From Polyangium spumosum (GTDB taxonomy: Bacteria > Myxococcota_A > Polyangia > Polyangiales > Polyangiaceae), in assembly GCF_009649845.1 (NCBI RefSeq), contig NZ_WJIE01000016.1, positions 116,315 through 180,314 on the forward strand: a stretch of 64,000 nt of DNA, written 5' to 3'. Position 1 is the first letter of the stretch. The number at the start of each line of letters is the position of its first letter. Positions 36,373-44,832 of this stretch are shown here, one piece after another. Made by a program: the position numbers and the translations under genes. The notes under the pieces were generated by a model that had not been told where the DNA came from, did not search any database, and was given only the letters and a program-made list of their open reading frames with translations.

Positions 36373-36773
36373 CCGGGCCCGCCGAGCCAGACCGGGACGA
36401 AGCGCGGCGAGGCGAGCGCGAGGATACACGCGGCAGCCGAGAGCAAGGCGCCACCGTGGAGGAGCGCGAGCCCGAGCCGCGTGAGGCCCTTCGGCTGGGC
36501 CTGTCCGATCGAGCTCCACGCGGCGAGCGTGTTCGCGAGGGGGATGGCGAACGCGAGCCAGAGGAGCGGCGACGTGGTCTCGCCTGGCGAGTGCGGGGTG
36601 ACGAGCGCGGCGACGAGCAGGTAGGCCGAAAAGAGGTAGATGGTCGGGCTCTTGATGCGCCGCGCCGCGAGGTGAGCGCGTCCCTCGCGCGCGCCGCGGA
36701 GGCCGCGGAGGACCGACACGAGGACGGCGGCGAGGAGCCAGGTGACGCAGAGGAGCCAGGCGAGAGGGAGCAC
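36366..36773 (-). CDS. small integral membrane protein
   Basis: 135 aa with four hydrophobic helices (about 3-22, 45-60, 68-85 and 105-130) and short basic loops. No known family recognised. It lies 2 bp downstream of the AriB-like gene on the same strand, so it could be co-transcribed with the defence pair, although such proteins are not a known part of PARIS. Confidence 0.65.
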   Translation of the reverse strand: MLPLAWLLCVTWLLAAVLVSVLRGLRGAREGRAHLAARRIKSPTIYLFSAYLLVAALVTPHSPGETTSPLLWLAFAIPLANTLAAWSSIGQAQPKGLTRLGLALLHGGALLSAAACILALASPRFVPVWLGGPGQ

Positions 36774-36775
36774 GG

Positions 36776-37657
36776 CTAGAGGGAACGCTCGCGCTCCGCG
36801 CGGTCGAGGATGAGACGGATCAGGGCGGCGACCTCGGACGGCGGCTCTGGGCGCTGGTCGAGATATCGCTCGACCAGATCCATGCGATCAGGCCGCTTCC
36901 GGGCGCAGGGGATGCTGCGGTGGAGCTCCTGGAACACGAGCTTGCCCGACACCTGCCTCTGCAATTCATCGAGATCATCGGCCCTGGCTTGCAGGAACGC
37001 GAGGCGCTCTCGGTATGCCTCGCGCGCCGCGTCCTCCGCACCAAAGGACCTCCCCCAGGTGACGAGCGTCTCCTCGACGTTCACCGTCGCGACCGCCTGG
37101 ATGGAGGAGAGGTAGCTCCGACCGGCGAACCCTGGTTTCGCGCCGTGGCTCTCGGCCAAACGCCTCGTGGTCCAGTTGTGCGCCGCGACAGGAAGTGCCT
37201 CGCGATAAAAGCCATGGATGCGCTCGGCCACGGCCTCTGCGGTGTCCCATCCCGTCGGCAACACACCTTCGCGGCGCCAGAGGACCCGTTGCAGGACGGC
37301 GAGCCAGCCCTCCGGTTCGAGCAGGTAGCTCTCCAGATCGTAGCGGCGCAGGCGGTAACAGGAGCCGTCGAAGGAGGGATCGGACTGACGCTCGATCACC
37401 TCGTCCGGCGTGAAATCCCGGTCGAGGATGCCGAACACGGGCACCGGCGTCCCGCGCTTCCGGAGCTCGGTCACGGCCACCTGCACGCGCTCCCAGCCGT
37501 CTTGCGCATGAAAGGTCACGCTTCGACCGAGCGAGCCGAACCATTCCTTGTAGAAGAACTCGTCCTCGCGGTAGTCCTCGCCCTCGCAGATGATCGCGAT
37601 GCCCGCGCCGCTCCGCAGCACGACCTCGAGCTGATCGAGGCTCTTCGGACCGCTCAC
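36776..37657 (-). CDS. DUF4435 (TOPRIM-like) protein, AriB-like effector of PARIS-type system
   Basis: 293 aa from GTG 37657, overlapping the ATPase stop (GTGA). TOPRIM-like acidic residues are in IICEGEDYRED (Glu25, Glu27) and GILDRDF (Asp79, Asp81), and RRYDLESYLLEP (104-115) is a DUF4435 signature. In PARIS, AriB is a DUF4435 nuclease kept inactive in a complex with the AriA ATPase and released by phage anti-restriction proteins, then cleaving tRNA. Here gene order and domains agree; the trigger and target are not known. Confidence 0.78.
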   Translation of the reverse strand: MSGPKSLDQLEVVLRSGAGIAIICEGEDYREDEFFYKEWFGSLGRSVTFHAQDGWERVQVAVTELRKRGTPVPVFGILDRDFTPDEVIERQSDPSFDGSCYRLRRYDLESYLLEPEGWLAVLQRVLWRREGVLPTGWDTAEAVAERIHGFYREALPVAAHNWTTRRLAESHGAKPGFAGRSYLSSIQAVATVNVEETLVTWGRSFGAEDAAREAYRERLAFLQARADDLDELQRQVSGKLVFQELHRSIPCARKRPDRMDLVERYLDQRPEPPSEVAALIRLILDRAERERSL

Positions 37658-38697
37658 GAAGGTTCCTCGTCGACGGGTGCGTCGAAGCGGCTCTCCGGAT
37701 AGTCGAGGCTCATCACCTCGCCAGGGGGGACGCTGCGCACGATCTCCCGCGAGTGCGTGGCGAGGAAGACCTGCATGTCGAGCTTGCGTGCGAAGCGCCG
37801 AAGCTGCGCGAGGGTCTGCCGCTGCAGGGTCGGGTGCAGGCTGATCTCGGGCTCGTCGATGAAGAGCACGCCGTGCGGCCGTTTGCGCCGCGTGATCTCG
37901 CCGAAGAGCATCACGCACTGACGTTCCCCCGACGGGAGCTGATCGAGCAGCACCGCGGCAGGTTTGCCCGAGGCGTCGTTCCATGGCGTCGAGACGCGGA
38001 CGCGCCCCTCGCGCACGACGACCTGACGCCCGGGGCCGAGCACGGCCTGGAGGAGCTCGACGGACGAGGCGAGCTCACCCGTCGGCTCGCCGCGGCTACT
38101 CCGTTCGAGGTCCAAGTAGTTCTGCCAGACCCAGAGCTGTTCGAGGGAGCCGGTCCACTGGTTCGCGGGGGAGTAGCGAGAGATCCACTGGCGGTCGTCA
38201 GGCGGCGGCTCGATGGTGCCGCCACGAACGGGACGAAGCTCGCGGTCGTGCGGGAAGTAGATCAAACCGCCGGAGAGATCGGCCTTTCCCTGCACCAATA
38301 GCGCAAGCTCCAGAACCAATTTCTCGAAGCTGGAGCCACGCGTATACGCACACGGGCGAAACTCGCCCTCCTCGAAGACCCGTGGACCAAAAGGCTCCCA
38401 TCCGTCGCCCTCGGGCAGCTTCCCGTAAGCGACATCGATGGGCTCGGGGTCGTCACGCCCGAGCTCCATGGTCAACGTCACGAGACCCGCCTCGTCGAGA
38501 ATCCGTGGCGGGGCTTCGTCGACGACGAACCGCAACATCGCCTCGACGACGTCGAACACCGTCGTCTTCCCCGACCCGTTGCTCCCCACCAGCACCACGC
38601 GGTCCCGCGCCTCGCCCGTCACCGGATCCGTGAAGTCCAGGACGCGTTTGCCCCGAAAGCTCCGCAAGTCGTGGATTTCGAGGCGCCGGATCCGCAT
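37654..38697 (-). CDS. AAA/ABC-type ATPase, AriA-like component of PARIS-type system
   Basis: 347 aa from ATG 38697 (GGGAGGAG upstream). It has a RecF/SMC-like head: MRIRRLEIHDLRSFRGKRVL, Walker A GSNGSGKTT (38-46), signature-like LPSGERQ (254-260), Walker B VLFIDEPEISLHP (277-289) and the H-loop His315 in ATHS. Such OLD-family-like ATPases sense phage proteins and control a TOPRIM partner. The immediate 4-nt overlap with the DUF4435 gene supports a single two-gene defence unit. Confidence 0.8.
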   Translation of the reverse strand: MRIRRLEIHDLRSFRGKRVLDFTDPVTGEARDRVVLVGSNGSGKTTVFDVVEAMLRFVVDEAPPRILDEAGLVTLTMELGRDDPEPIDVAYGKLPEGDGWEPFGPRVFEEGEFRPCAYTRGSSFEKLVLELALLVQGKADLSGGLIYFPHDRELRPVRGGTIEPPPDDRQWISRYSPANQWTGSLEQLWVWQNYLDLERSSRGEPTGELASSVELLQAVLGPGRQVVVREGRVRVSTPWNDASGKPAAVLLDQLPSGERQCVMLFGEITRRKRPHGVLFIDEPEISLHPTLQRQTLAQLRRFARKLDMQVFLATHSREIVRSVPPGEVMSLDYPESRFDAPVDEEPS

Positions 38698-38792
38698 GGT
38701 GCTCCTCCCACCTCGCCCCATACCACGGGACGCCCGTCACGGCCCCGACATCCGCGTCCTCGCGTCCGGCCGCCGTGGTAAACGTAGCCACC

Positions 38793-39233
38793 ATGAAACG
38801 TGCGGCCCTCCCGCTCGGACTCGCCCTCCTCCTCGTCTTCGTGATCGCGCCCCTCGGCTGCGCTTCGTCGACGCCTCCGCCCGAAGAGCCACAAGGCCCT
38901 GAGATCGGCGTCGTCGACGCGACGGTCGTGGTCGAGAGTTGTCCCGACGCGAAGACGATGAACGCGAAGGCTGCGCACGCGTCGATCCGGAAGCTCGTCG
39001 AGCCGTGCAGCAAGATCCCCGGCGGCGCCGCGCATTTCTCGACCACGCTCATGCCGGGCGGCCGCGTCGTGCTCGCGTCTCCTTCGGGCAACCCGGACGA
39101 GGGCGTCGTGCCCACGTGCGTGCTCTCGAACCAGCTCACGCACCGCGTGTTCCTCCGCAAGCCGTGCAAGTTCGACGTCAAGCTCGAGGAGCGCAAGCTC
39201 CAGGCCGAGGCCCCCGCCTCGCCCTCGCCCTGA
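38793..39233 (+). CDS. small lipoprotein
   Basis: 146 aa from ATG 38793. Hydrophobic signal with lipobox IAPLGC. The mature part has three further cysteines (VESCPDA, EPCSKIPGG, VPTCVLS) and one near the end (RKPCKF), which probably form disulfides. Unknown function. Divergent from the AriA-like gene; TAAACG lies 8 nt before the start, another possible short-leader promoter. Confidence 0.7.
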   Translation: MKRAALPLGLALLLVFVIAPLGCASSTPPPEEPQGPEIGVVDATVVVESCPDAKTMNAKAAHASIRKLVEPCSKIPGGAAHFSTTLMPGGRVVLASPSGNPDEGVVPTCVLSNQLTHRVFLRKPCKFDVKLEERKLQAEAPASPSP

Positions 39234-39240
39234 GCACGCT

Positions 39241-39645
39241 TCAGCGCGGGCAGTACCAGGACGGCAGCGGCCAGGGATCGGGCGTCTGCGTCATGAGCGC
39301 CCAGCCGAAATAAACGAAGTCCACGAGCAGCACGAGCCCCCCTGCCCGCGCGACGGCCATCACCGCGCTCGGCCGCGCGAGCCAGCGCGCCCGCTGCGCG
39401 AGCATGTACACGGCCGCGCCTGCGGCGAGCGCGAACACGAGCCCGAGCGCCGTTCGTCCGTACCAGTCCATGCCGAGCCCCTCGGGCCGCGACGCGAGGA
39501 CGAACCTTCGTTCGAGCGGCAAGTACCAGGGCACGGGGGATTTGCGCGCGGCGCTCACGAGGAACACGAGCCCGTAGGCGAGCCGCGCCGCGAGGAACGC
39601 GAGGAAGAGCCGCGCCGAGGGCGAGGGCGCCTTCGCCTCGTTCAT
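39241..39645 (-). CDS. small membrane protein in radical-SAM operon
   Basis: 134 aa with three or four hydrophobic helices (ARLFLAFLAARLAYGLVFLV, ALGLVFALAAGAAVYML, VARAGGLVLLVDFVYFGWAL) and a Trp/Pro-rich end. ATGA overlap with the upstream gene shows translational coupling. No family recognised. Confidence 0.7.
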   Translation of the reverse strand: MNEAKAPSPSARLFLAFLAARLAYGLVFLVSAARKSPVPWYLPLERRFVLASRPEGLGMDWYGRTALGLVFALAAGAAVYMLAQRARWLARPSAVMAVARAGGLVLLVDFVYFGWALMTQTPDPWPLPSWYCPR

Positions 39646-40145
39646 CCGATCCCCCGCACCGACGCGACGAGGACACCGAGCGTGACGTTGAGCCACACGA
39701 CCGCGCAGACGAGCAAGCTCATCACCGCGTAGATCCGCACGAGCCAGCGCTCCTCCGCGGGACGCAACGTGAACGCGAGCGCGCCGAGCCCGAGCGCGAC
39801 GACGAGCGTGAGCGAGGCGTAGACCTCTTTGACGTCGAACAATCCGGCGTAGAGCGGCGCGTACCTGTCGAGGTAGAGGCCACGCACGTGGTAGCGGTAC
39901 GTCGGGTAGAGCAGCGCGCCGACGGCGAAGGTGAAGACGTACGCGACGGCGACGACCTTCGCCCAGGTCTTCTCGGTCGAGACGCGGACGAGCTTGCCGC
40001 GCAGCCAGTGGCGCATCGTGAGGGCGTGGTGCGTCGAGGCGCCGACGAGCACGATGCTCCCCGCGGCGTGAAGGACCATCAAGAGGCGCCGCGCGCCGTA
40101 GAGGAAGACGGCCTCGCTCTCGGGCGGCGCGCAGGGGTCGATCAC
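39642..40145 (-). CDS. membrane protein in radical-SAM operon
   Basis: 167 aa from GTG 40145, overlapping the radical SAM stop. Four hydrophobic helices. The first contains several His residues (VLHAAGSIVLVGASTHHALTMRHW), which could bind haem or metal. A periplasmic-type loop has YRYHVRGLYLDRYAPLYAG. No family recognised. The coupling suggests it anchors or acts with the radical SAM enzyme, which is inference. Confidence 0.7.
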   Translation of the reverse strand: MIDPCAPPESEAVFLYGARRLLMVLHAAGSIVLVGASTHHALTMRHWLRGKLVRVSTEKTWAKVVAVAYVFTFAVGALLYPTYRYHVRGLYLDRYAPLYAGLFDVKEVYASLTLVVALGLGALAFTLRPAEERWLVRIYAVMSLLVCAVVWLNVTLGVLVASVRGIG

Positions 40146-41263
40146 GCAGAGGCCTCGGCGCGATGGCGCTGCACACGCGGGCACTCGGGGTCGGGGCTGA
40201 ACGTGTTCGACGCGTGGCGCGAGACGACCTGGCAACCACCACGACAGACGGGGAAGAGCGCGCAGGAAGCGCAGGGTTCGGGCGGAGAAGCGTGATAGGC
40301 GCGGAAGTGATCGATCTCCTCGGTCGACGAAGGCGAGAAGCTACACGGCGCTTCGCGCCCCGCGACGTCGAGCCCGCCGAGGTGCCTGCCGGCCTCGCAA
40401 CCGAAGACGCCGAGCGAAGCGAGCAGCTCCGCCGCGTTTGGTTCGGCTACGAGCGATTCGGAGAGCAGCGGCACGAGCGCGCAGTCGATCCGGACCGACA
40501 GCCTCCGCCGGTGTACGACGGCGGTGATCGCCGGCCAGAGCGCCTCTCTTTGCGCCGACGAGAGCCTCGCCTCGAAGTACACGAGCCCCGCGGCGCGCCC
40601 CTGCGGCTTGTACCGCAAGAGCTGCAGCTCGCCCGCGCCGAGATCCGCGACACGTTCGGCCGTCGCCTCGAGCTGTTCGACCGATCGCCGCGTGAGCACG
40701 AGGTTCACGCCGACGGCGATCCCCGCGCGCGCCAAGATCTCGATCGCGCGCTCGGCCGCGCGTGCGCCGTCGAACCCACGCACGGCTGCGTACGCGCCGC
40801 CCACGCCGTCGTGGCTCACGTTGATCTGCGCGAACGCCCGGAGCTCGTCCGCGCGCTCTTCCTTGAGCCCGAAGCCACTCGTGGTCATCACGGGCACGAG
40901 CCCGAGCGAACGCGCGTAACGCGCGAGTTCGCCGAGGTCGTCACGCAGGAGCGGCTCTCCGCCGCCGAAGGCCACGGTCGAAGCGCCGAGCTCGCGCACG
41001 CTCGCGAGCCGCTGACGGAGCTCCCCGAGGGAAGGCTCCGCGCCGTCGGGCCGCGCGTCGAGGTAACAATCGGCGCAAGGCGCGTGGCAACGCGCGTTCA
41101 CCGCGAGGTGGACTTCGAGCGGGCGTGGAGGTCGCGCCGCGTCCGCAGGCTCTCCCGCGGGAACGCCGAGCCGCGCGGCGAGCGCGTGATCGACGGCGAC
41201 GAGGGTTCGATCATCGAGACGAACCCACGCGCCGAAGGGCTCGGGGCGGGACCAGGGGGGCAT
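40142..41263 (-). CDS. radical SAM protein with SPASM-like C-terminus
   Basis: 373 aa. The [4Fe-4S]-SAM motif is C-x3-C-x2-C at Cys59, Cys63, Cys66 (ARCHAPCADCYLD). FGGGEPLL is the GGE motif and the TIM-barrel strands follow. The C-terminal CASCALFPVCRGGC resembles a SPASM/Twitch auxiliary cluster site. It resembles peptide-modifying maturases (AnSME/PqqE type), but no obvious precursor peptide is adjacent. It leads a three-gene operon with two membrane proteins. Confidence 0.85.
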   Translation of the reverse strand: MPPWSRPEPFGAWVRLDDRTLVAVDHALAARLGVPAGEPADAARPPRPLEVHLAVNARCHAPCADCYLDARPDGAEPSLGELRQRLASVRELGASTVAFGGGEPLLRDDLGELARYARSLGLVPVMTTSGFGLKEERADELRAFAQINVSHDGVGGAYAAVRGFDGARAAERAIEILARAGIAVGVNLVLTRRSVEQLEATAERVADLGAGELQLLRYKPQGRAAGLVYFEARLSSAQREALWPAITAVVHRRRLSVRIDCALVPLLSESLVAEPNAAELLASLGVFGCEAGRHLGGLDVAGREAPCSFSPSSTEEIDHFRAYHASPPEPCASCALFPVCRGGCQVVSRHASNTFSPDPECPRVQRHRAEASA

Positions 41264-41366
41264 GCAGGGGGAGCGATCTAGTGCGGGCGGGCGTGGGCGT
41301 CACGGGGACGAGCGAGCCGAGGCGCAACTTGACGGGGCAAGCGGGGTGCTCGAACCTTCGCGGGCG

Positions 41367-42500
41367 ATGTTCCTGCGAAGCCTGAAGCTGAACCGGCTGC
41401 TCTCGTTTGGTCCGGATGCGGAGGCGGTCGAGCTCCGGCCGCTGAACGTGCTCATCGGGCCGAATGGGTCGGGGAAGTCGAATTTCATCGAGGCGATCAG
41501 CCTGTTGAAGGCGGCGCCGAAGGATCTGGCTGTGCCGATCCGGGAGGGTGGAGGTACGGCTGAGTGGCTCTGGAAGGGAAACTCCACGGGACACGCCGCC
41601 GTGGAGGCTGTCACGAATGTATGGATTCGACATCAATTCGCATTCATCGCCGTCAACCACCGACTCCATCTAACGAACGAGCGCATTGCCGACATTGGAG
41701 AAGACGGCACTGCGGACGTGCCATATTTCAACTTCGCGAACTCACGCGAAGCGACCCTATACGGAAACCGCGACGAGTCCGTCATCATAAACTTCGACCG
41801 CGAACAGTCAGTGTTGTCGCAGGTCAAGGGACCCAACTATCCGGGGTTGGGTATGTTGGCCGAATACTACGAAGACATTCGACTCTATCGCGACTTCACC
41901 TTCGGGCGTCGCTCCCCCGCTCGTAGGCCACAGCCTGCGGATCTCCCCACGGATCACTTGATGGAGAACGCCGAAAATCTCGGGCTGATTCTCAACAAGT
42001 TCCGTCGTGACATCCCGACTAAAAAGGCGCTCATCGAGGGGCTCAAAAAGGTCTTCGATGGGATCACGGATTTTTCGGTACAGGTCGAGGCCAACACCGC
42101 GCAGATTTTCCTCGAAGAAGAAGGATGGACGATCCCCGCGACGCGAGTCTCGGACGGCACGATGCGCTGGCTCTCCCTCCTCGCGATTCTCCTCGATCCC
42201 AATCCTCCTGCCCTCGTCTGCATCGAGGAGCCCGAGCTCGGCTTGCACCCAGACCTGATGAACCCGCTCGCGCGTCTCCTGAAGGACGCCTCCGAGCGGA
42301 TGCAGATCATCATCACCACGCACTCGGAGGCGCTCGTCGGTGCCTTCACCGAGACCCCCGAAGACGTCCTCGTCTGCGAGCGACGTGACGGCTCGACGAC
42401 GATGCAGCGGCTCGATCGTGAGCAGCTCTCCGAGTGGCTCGAGGAGTATTCCCTTGGGCAACTCTGGTCCAAAGGCATCCTCGGAGGGAATCGGTGGTGA
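41367..42500 (+). CDS. AAA_21-type ATPase paired with DUF4276 (putative defence)
   Basis: 377 aa from ATG 41367. MFLRSLKLNRLLSFGPD precedes Walker A GPNGSGKSN (31-39); VSDGTMRWLSL (261-271) is the signature region; Walker B is ALVCIEEPELGLHPD (282-296); H-loop His319 is in TTHS. The middle of the gene (about 41580-41900) is visibly less GC-rich and uses codons rare in its neighbours, which suggests transfer from another source. Its stop overlaps the DUF4276 start, as in other ATPase-TOPRIM defence pairs. Confidence 0.85.
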   Translation: MFLRSLKLNRLLSFGPDAEAVELRPLNVLIGPNGSGKSNFIEAISLLKAAPKDLAVPIREGGGTAEWLWKGNSTGHAAVEAVTNVWIRHQFAFIAVNHRLHLTNERIADIGEDGTADVPYFNFANSREATLYGNRDESVIINFDREQSVLSQVKGPNYPGLGMLAEYYEDIRLYRDFTFGRRSPARRPQPADLPTDHLMENAENLGLILNKFRRDIPTKKALIEGLKKVFDGITDFSVQVEANTAQIFLEEEGWTIPATRVSDGTMRWLSLLAILLDPNPPALVCIEEPELGLHPDLMNPLARLLKDASERMQIIITTHSEALVGAFTETPEDVLVCERRDGSTTMQRLDREQLSEWLEEYSLGQLWSKGILGGNRW

Positions 42501-43141
42501 GCCGAGGCAAGACGACGCCCTCCGCTCCCGAGGTGTGGATCTTCGTCGAAGGCGGGGGCTCGACACGCGAAGTGCAGGCCGCCCTTCGTCTCGGCTTTTC
42601 CAACCTCTTCACCAAGGCGCTGGGGACGCGCCGCAAGCCGAGCGTCATCGTCAGCGGCGGACGCGACCAGGCGTTCAAGGAGTGGCAACGCGCGCTCAAG
42701 ACCAACCCCGAGAAGCTGTCGCTCCTCCTCGTCGACAGCGAAGGCCCCGTCCCCGAAGGCGCGGCCCCCTGGGCCTGCTTGCAAGCACGCACCGGCGACA
42801 CCCACTGGAGCAAACCGCAAGGCACCACCGACGACCAGCTCCACCTGATGGTCCAGGCCATGGAGGCGTGGTTCTTCGCGGATCGTGATGCGCTTTTGCG
42901 CTTCTACGGCAAGGACTTCCAGCCGGGTGCGCTCCCGGCGCGACAAGACGTCGAGAACATCCCCAAGCCGGAGCTCGCCAAGGCCCTCGCCCACGCCTCA
43001 CGCGACACGACGAAGGGCTCCTACACGAAGCACCACGGCTTCGCCCTCATCGGCCAGATCGATCCCGCCAAGCTCCGCGCCGCCTCCCCCTGGGCCGCCC
43101 GCTTCTTCGACCATCTCCTCGCCCTCTGCCCCGCCCGCTGA
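42497..43141 (+). CDS. DUF4276 family protein (TOPRIM-like partner)
   Basis: 214 aa from GTG 42497 (GTG 42494 is equally possible; GGAGGGA lies upstream). FVEGGGSTREVQ carries the acidic TOPRIM-like start, LLLVDSEGPV a further acidic strand, and HLMVQAMEAWFFADRDALLRFYG and IDPAKLRAASPWAARFFDHL are typical DUF4276 blocks. Together with the ATPase it resembles split OLD/PARIS-like anti-phage units in which the partner is a nuclease. Activity is unproven. Confidence 0.78.
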   Translation: MSRGKTTPSAPEVWIFVEGGGSTREVQAALRLGFSNLFTKALGTRRKPSVIVSGGRDQAFKEWQRALKTNPEKLSLLLVDSEGPVPEGAAPWACLQARTGDTHWSKPQGTTDDQLHLMVQAMEAWFFADRDALLRFYGKDFQPGALPARQDVENIPKPELAKALAHASRDTTKGSYTKHHGFALIGQIDPAKLRAASPWAARFFDHLLALCPAR

Positions 43142-43146
43142 TCCTC

Positions 43147-43500
43147 GCGACCTCGTCCGCCCGACCAACGCTCCCACGCCTGCGCGCGTCGACCACGCCT
43201 CTCCGAGAGTCGCCCACACGACAAAATCCCGCGACCTCGTGTCTCGGAGACTCGACCCCGTCTCTCCGAGGCTCGTCCTCGAGCCTCCGGAGGCTCGACC
43301 CCGCCTCTCCGAGCGTCGCCCACGCCACCCAATGCAACGACCTCGTGTCTCCGGAGACTCGACCCCGTCTCTCCAAGCGTCGCCCACACCACAAAACCAT
43401 GCGACCTCGTGTCTCCGGAGACTCGACCCCGCCTCCCCGAGCGTCGCCCACACGACAAAAGCCCGCGACCTCGTATCTCCGGCCACTCGACCCCGTCGTT
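43147..43500. repeat. degenerate 64-bp tandem repeats
   Basis: The motif GCGACCTCGTGTCTCCGGAG recurs at about 43231 (variant), 43337, 43401 and 43465, the last three exactly 64 bp apart. A degenerate copy starts at 43147, and extra half-units lie between 43231 and 43337. Each unit holds the palindrome TCTCCGGAGA, then CGTCGCCCACAC and an ACAAAA tract. The region fills the gap between the DUF4276 and PuuD genes, and no coding frame is convincing. Confidence 0.85.
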
Positions 43501-43540
43501 CCGAGACGTGCCCCCGTCTCTCCCCGCGTCGCCCCCGCCC

Positions 43541-44716
43541 CTACTTCCCCTGCCCCTCGATCCACACCTTGAGCTGCGCCCTCTCCTCGTCCGTCATCGC
43601 CGTCGCGTTCCCGAGTGGCATATCGCGGCTCACGTTCGTCCGTTGCACCACCTTCTCTGCCTTCGCCATCACCTGCTCCGGCGTATCCAGCATGAACCCG
43701 CCCGGCGGCGCCACGAAGGTCGGGTGCGTCGGCTTCTGCGAATGGCACGGCACGCAGCGCTTTTGCACGATGGCCATCGCCGTCGCCGTGTCCACCGGCC
43801 CCACCACCGGCGGCGGCGCCGGGCGCACGAAGCTCAGGCCCACCGCGCCCCCGAAGGCCGCCACCACCACCACGAGCAAGGGCCGCTCCTTCCGGTCCTC
43901 CTTGTAAAGGACGTTCAGGTAATGGCGGATCGACACCCCTCCCGCCATGAGAAGCCACAAGATCAACCACGCGCGGTGGTGGTTGTAGGCCAGCGCGAAA
44001 TGGTTGCTGATCATCGCGAACGTGACCGGCAACGTGAAATAGTTGTTGTGCTGCGACCGCCGCTTCGCCTGATCGCCGTGCCGCAGATCGAGCGCCTCGC
44101 CCGCATTGAGCTGCTTTCGCATGGCGATGTGGTGGGGCACGATCGACGTCCACACGTTGAGCCCCATGCACGTCCCGAGCATCGCCCCCACGTGAATGTA
44201 CGCGGCGCGCCCGCTGAAGACGTGCTGATAACCGTACGCCGCGAGCGCGACGAACACAGCCATCACGGCCATCACCTTGCGGTTGTCCTCCACGAAGAAG
44301 CAGAGCTCGTTGTAGAAGAACCAGCAAGCGAGGATCGACGCGACGCTGATGCCGATCGCCGCCGTCGGGCCGATGTCCGCCACGCTCGGGTCGATGAGGT
44401 ACGTCCGCGCGCCATACCAGTAGATGCCCGCCAGGAGCAACGCGCCCGTGATCAGCGTGGTCTTCGCCGGCCAGGCGTGCACGAGCAGGCGCTCGGGGTG
44501 CGTCTTCGGCCAGTATTGCTCGTGATAATAAAAACTGCCGCCGTGGATCTCGTCGAGCGTGCCCCGGATGTTCTCCTTCAGGACCTCGCCCTTCGGCGGA
44601 CGCACCGAGAGGTCGAACCAATTGAAATAAAAAGACGTGCCCACCCACGCGATGCCCGCCATGAGGTGCAGCCAGCGAAGCAGAATCGCGATCCAGTCCT
44701 GGAATACCGCCATCAT
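43541..44716 (-). CDS. puuD: membrane urate oxidase (urate hydroxylase PuuD) with cytochrome c domain
   Basis: 391 aa. About eight TM helices with several conserved-looking His (LLRWLHLMAGIAWVGTSFYFNWFD, HHIAMRKQLNAGEA, NHFALAYNHHR) are followed by a C-terminal cytochrome c with CVPCH (Cys321, Cys324, His325). This architecture is that of PuuD, which oxidises urate to 5-hydroxyisourate and passes electrons to the respiratory chain instead of making H2O2. Downstream enzymes of the same pathway lie at 51160-54390. GGAG precedes the first ATG. Confidence 0.9.
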   Translation of the reverse strand: MMAVFQDWIAILLRWLHLMAGIAWVGTSFYFNWFDLSVRPPKGEVLKENIRGTLDEIHGGSFYYHEQYWPKTHPERLLVHAWPAKTTLITGALLLAGIYWYGARTYLIDPSVADIGPTAAIGISVASILACWFFYNELCFFVEDNRKVMAVMAVFVALAAYGYQHVFSGRAAYIHVGAMLGTCMGLNVWTSIVPHHIAMRKQLNAGEALDLRHGDQAKRRSQHNNYFTLPVTFAMISNHFALAYNHHRAWLILWLLMAGGVSIRHYLNVLYKEDRKERPLLVVVVAAFGGAVGLSFVRPAPPPVVGPVDTATAMAIVQKRCVPCHSQKPTHPTFVAPPGGFMLDTPEQVMAKAEKVVQRTNVSRDMPLGNATAMTDEERAQLKVWIEGQGK

Positions 44717-44820
44717 CGTCCCGCTCCGCGCATGCGGGCCCCGTATACCCCGTCCGCCCGCGGGCGTCGACGATCCCGCTCGTTCTGCAGCTTTCTCCGG
44801 CCGATCCGTGCTTTTCGGGC

Positions 44821-44826
44821 TAAACT
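44821..44826 (+). promoter_or_regulatory. -10-like TAAACT, probable leaderless promoter
   Basis: TAAACT ends 6 nt before the GTG start of the transglycosylase gene; no ribosome site is seen. Confidence 0.4.
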
Positions 44827-44832
44827 CGCGCC

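Noticed and set aside
36776..37984. Longer DUF4435 protein starting upstream
   Set aside because: The extra residues overlap the ATPase gene and are Arg/Ala-rich; the GTG at 37657 overlaps the ATPase stop.
43147..43500. CRISPR array or coding gene
   Set aside because: No spacers; repeats are imperfect; reading frames lack bias and a start signal.
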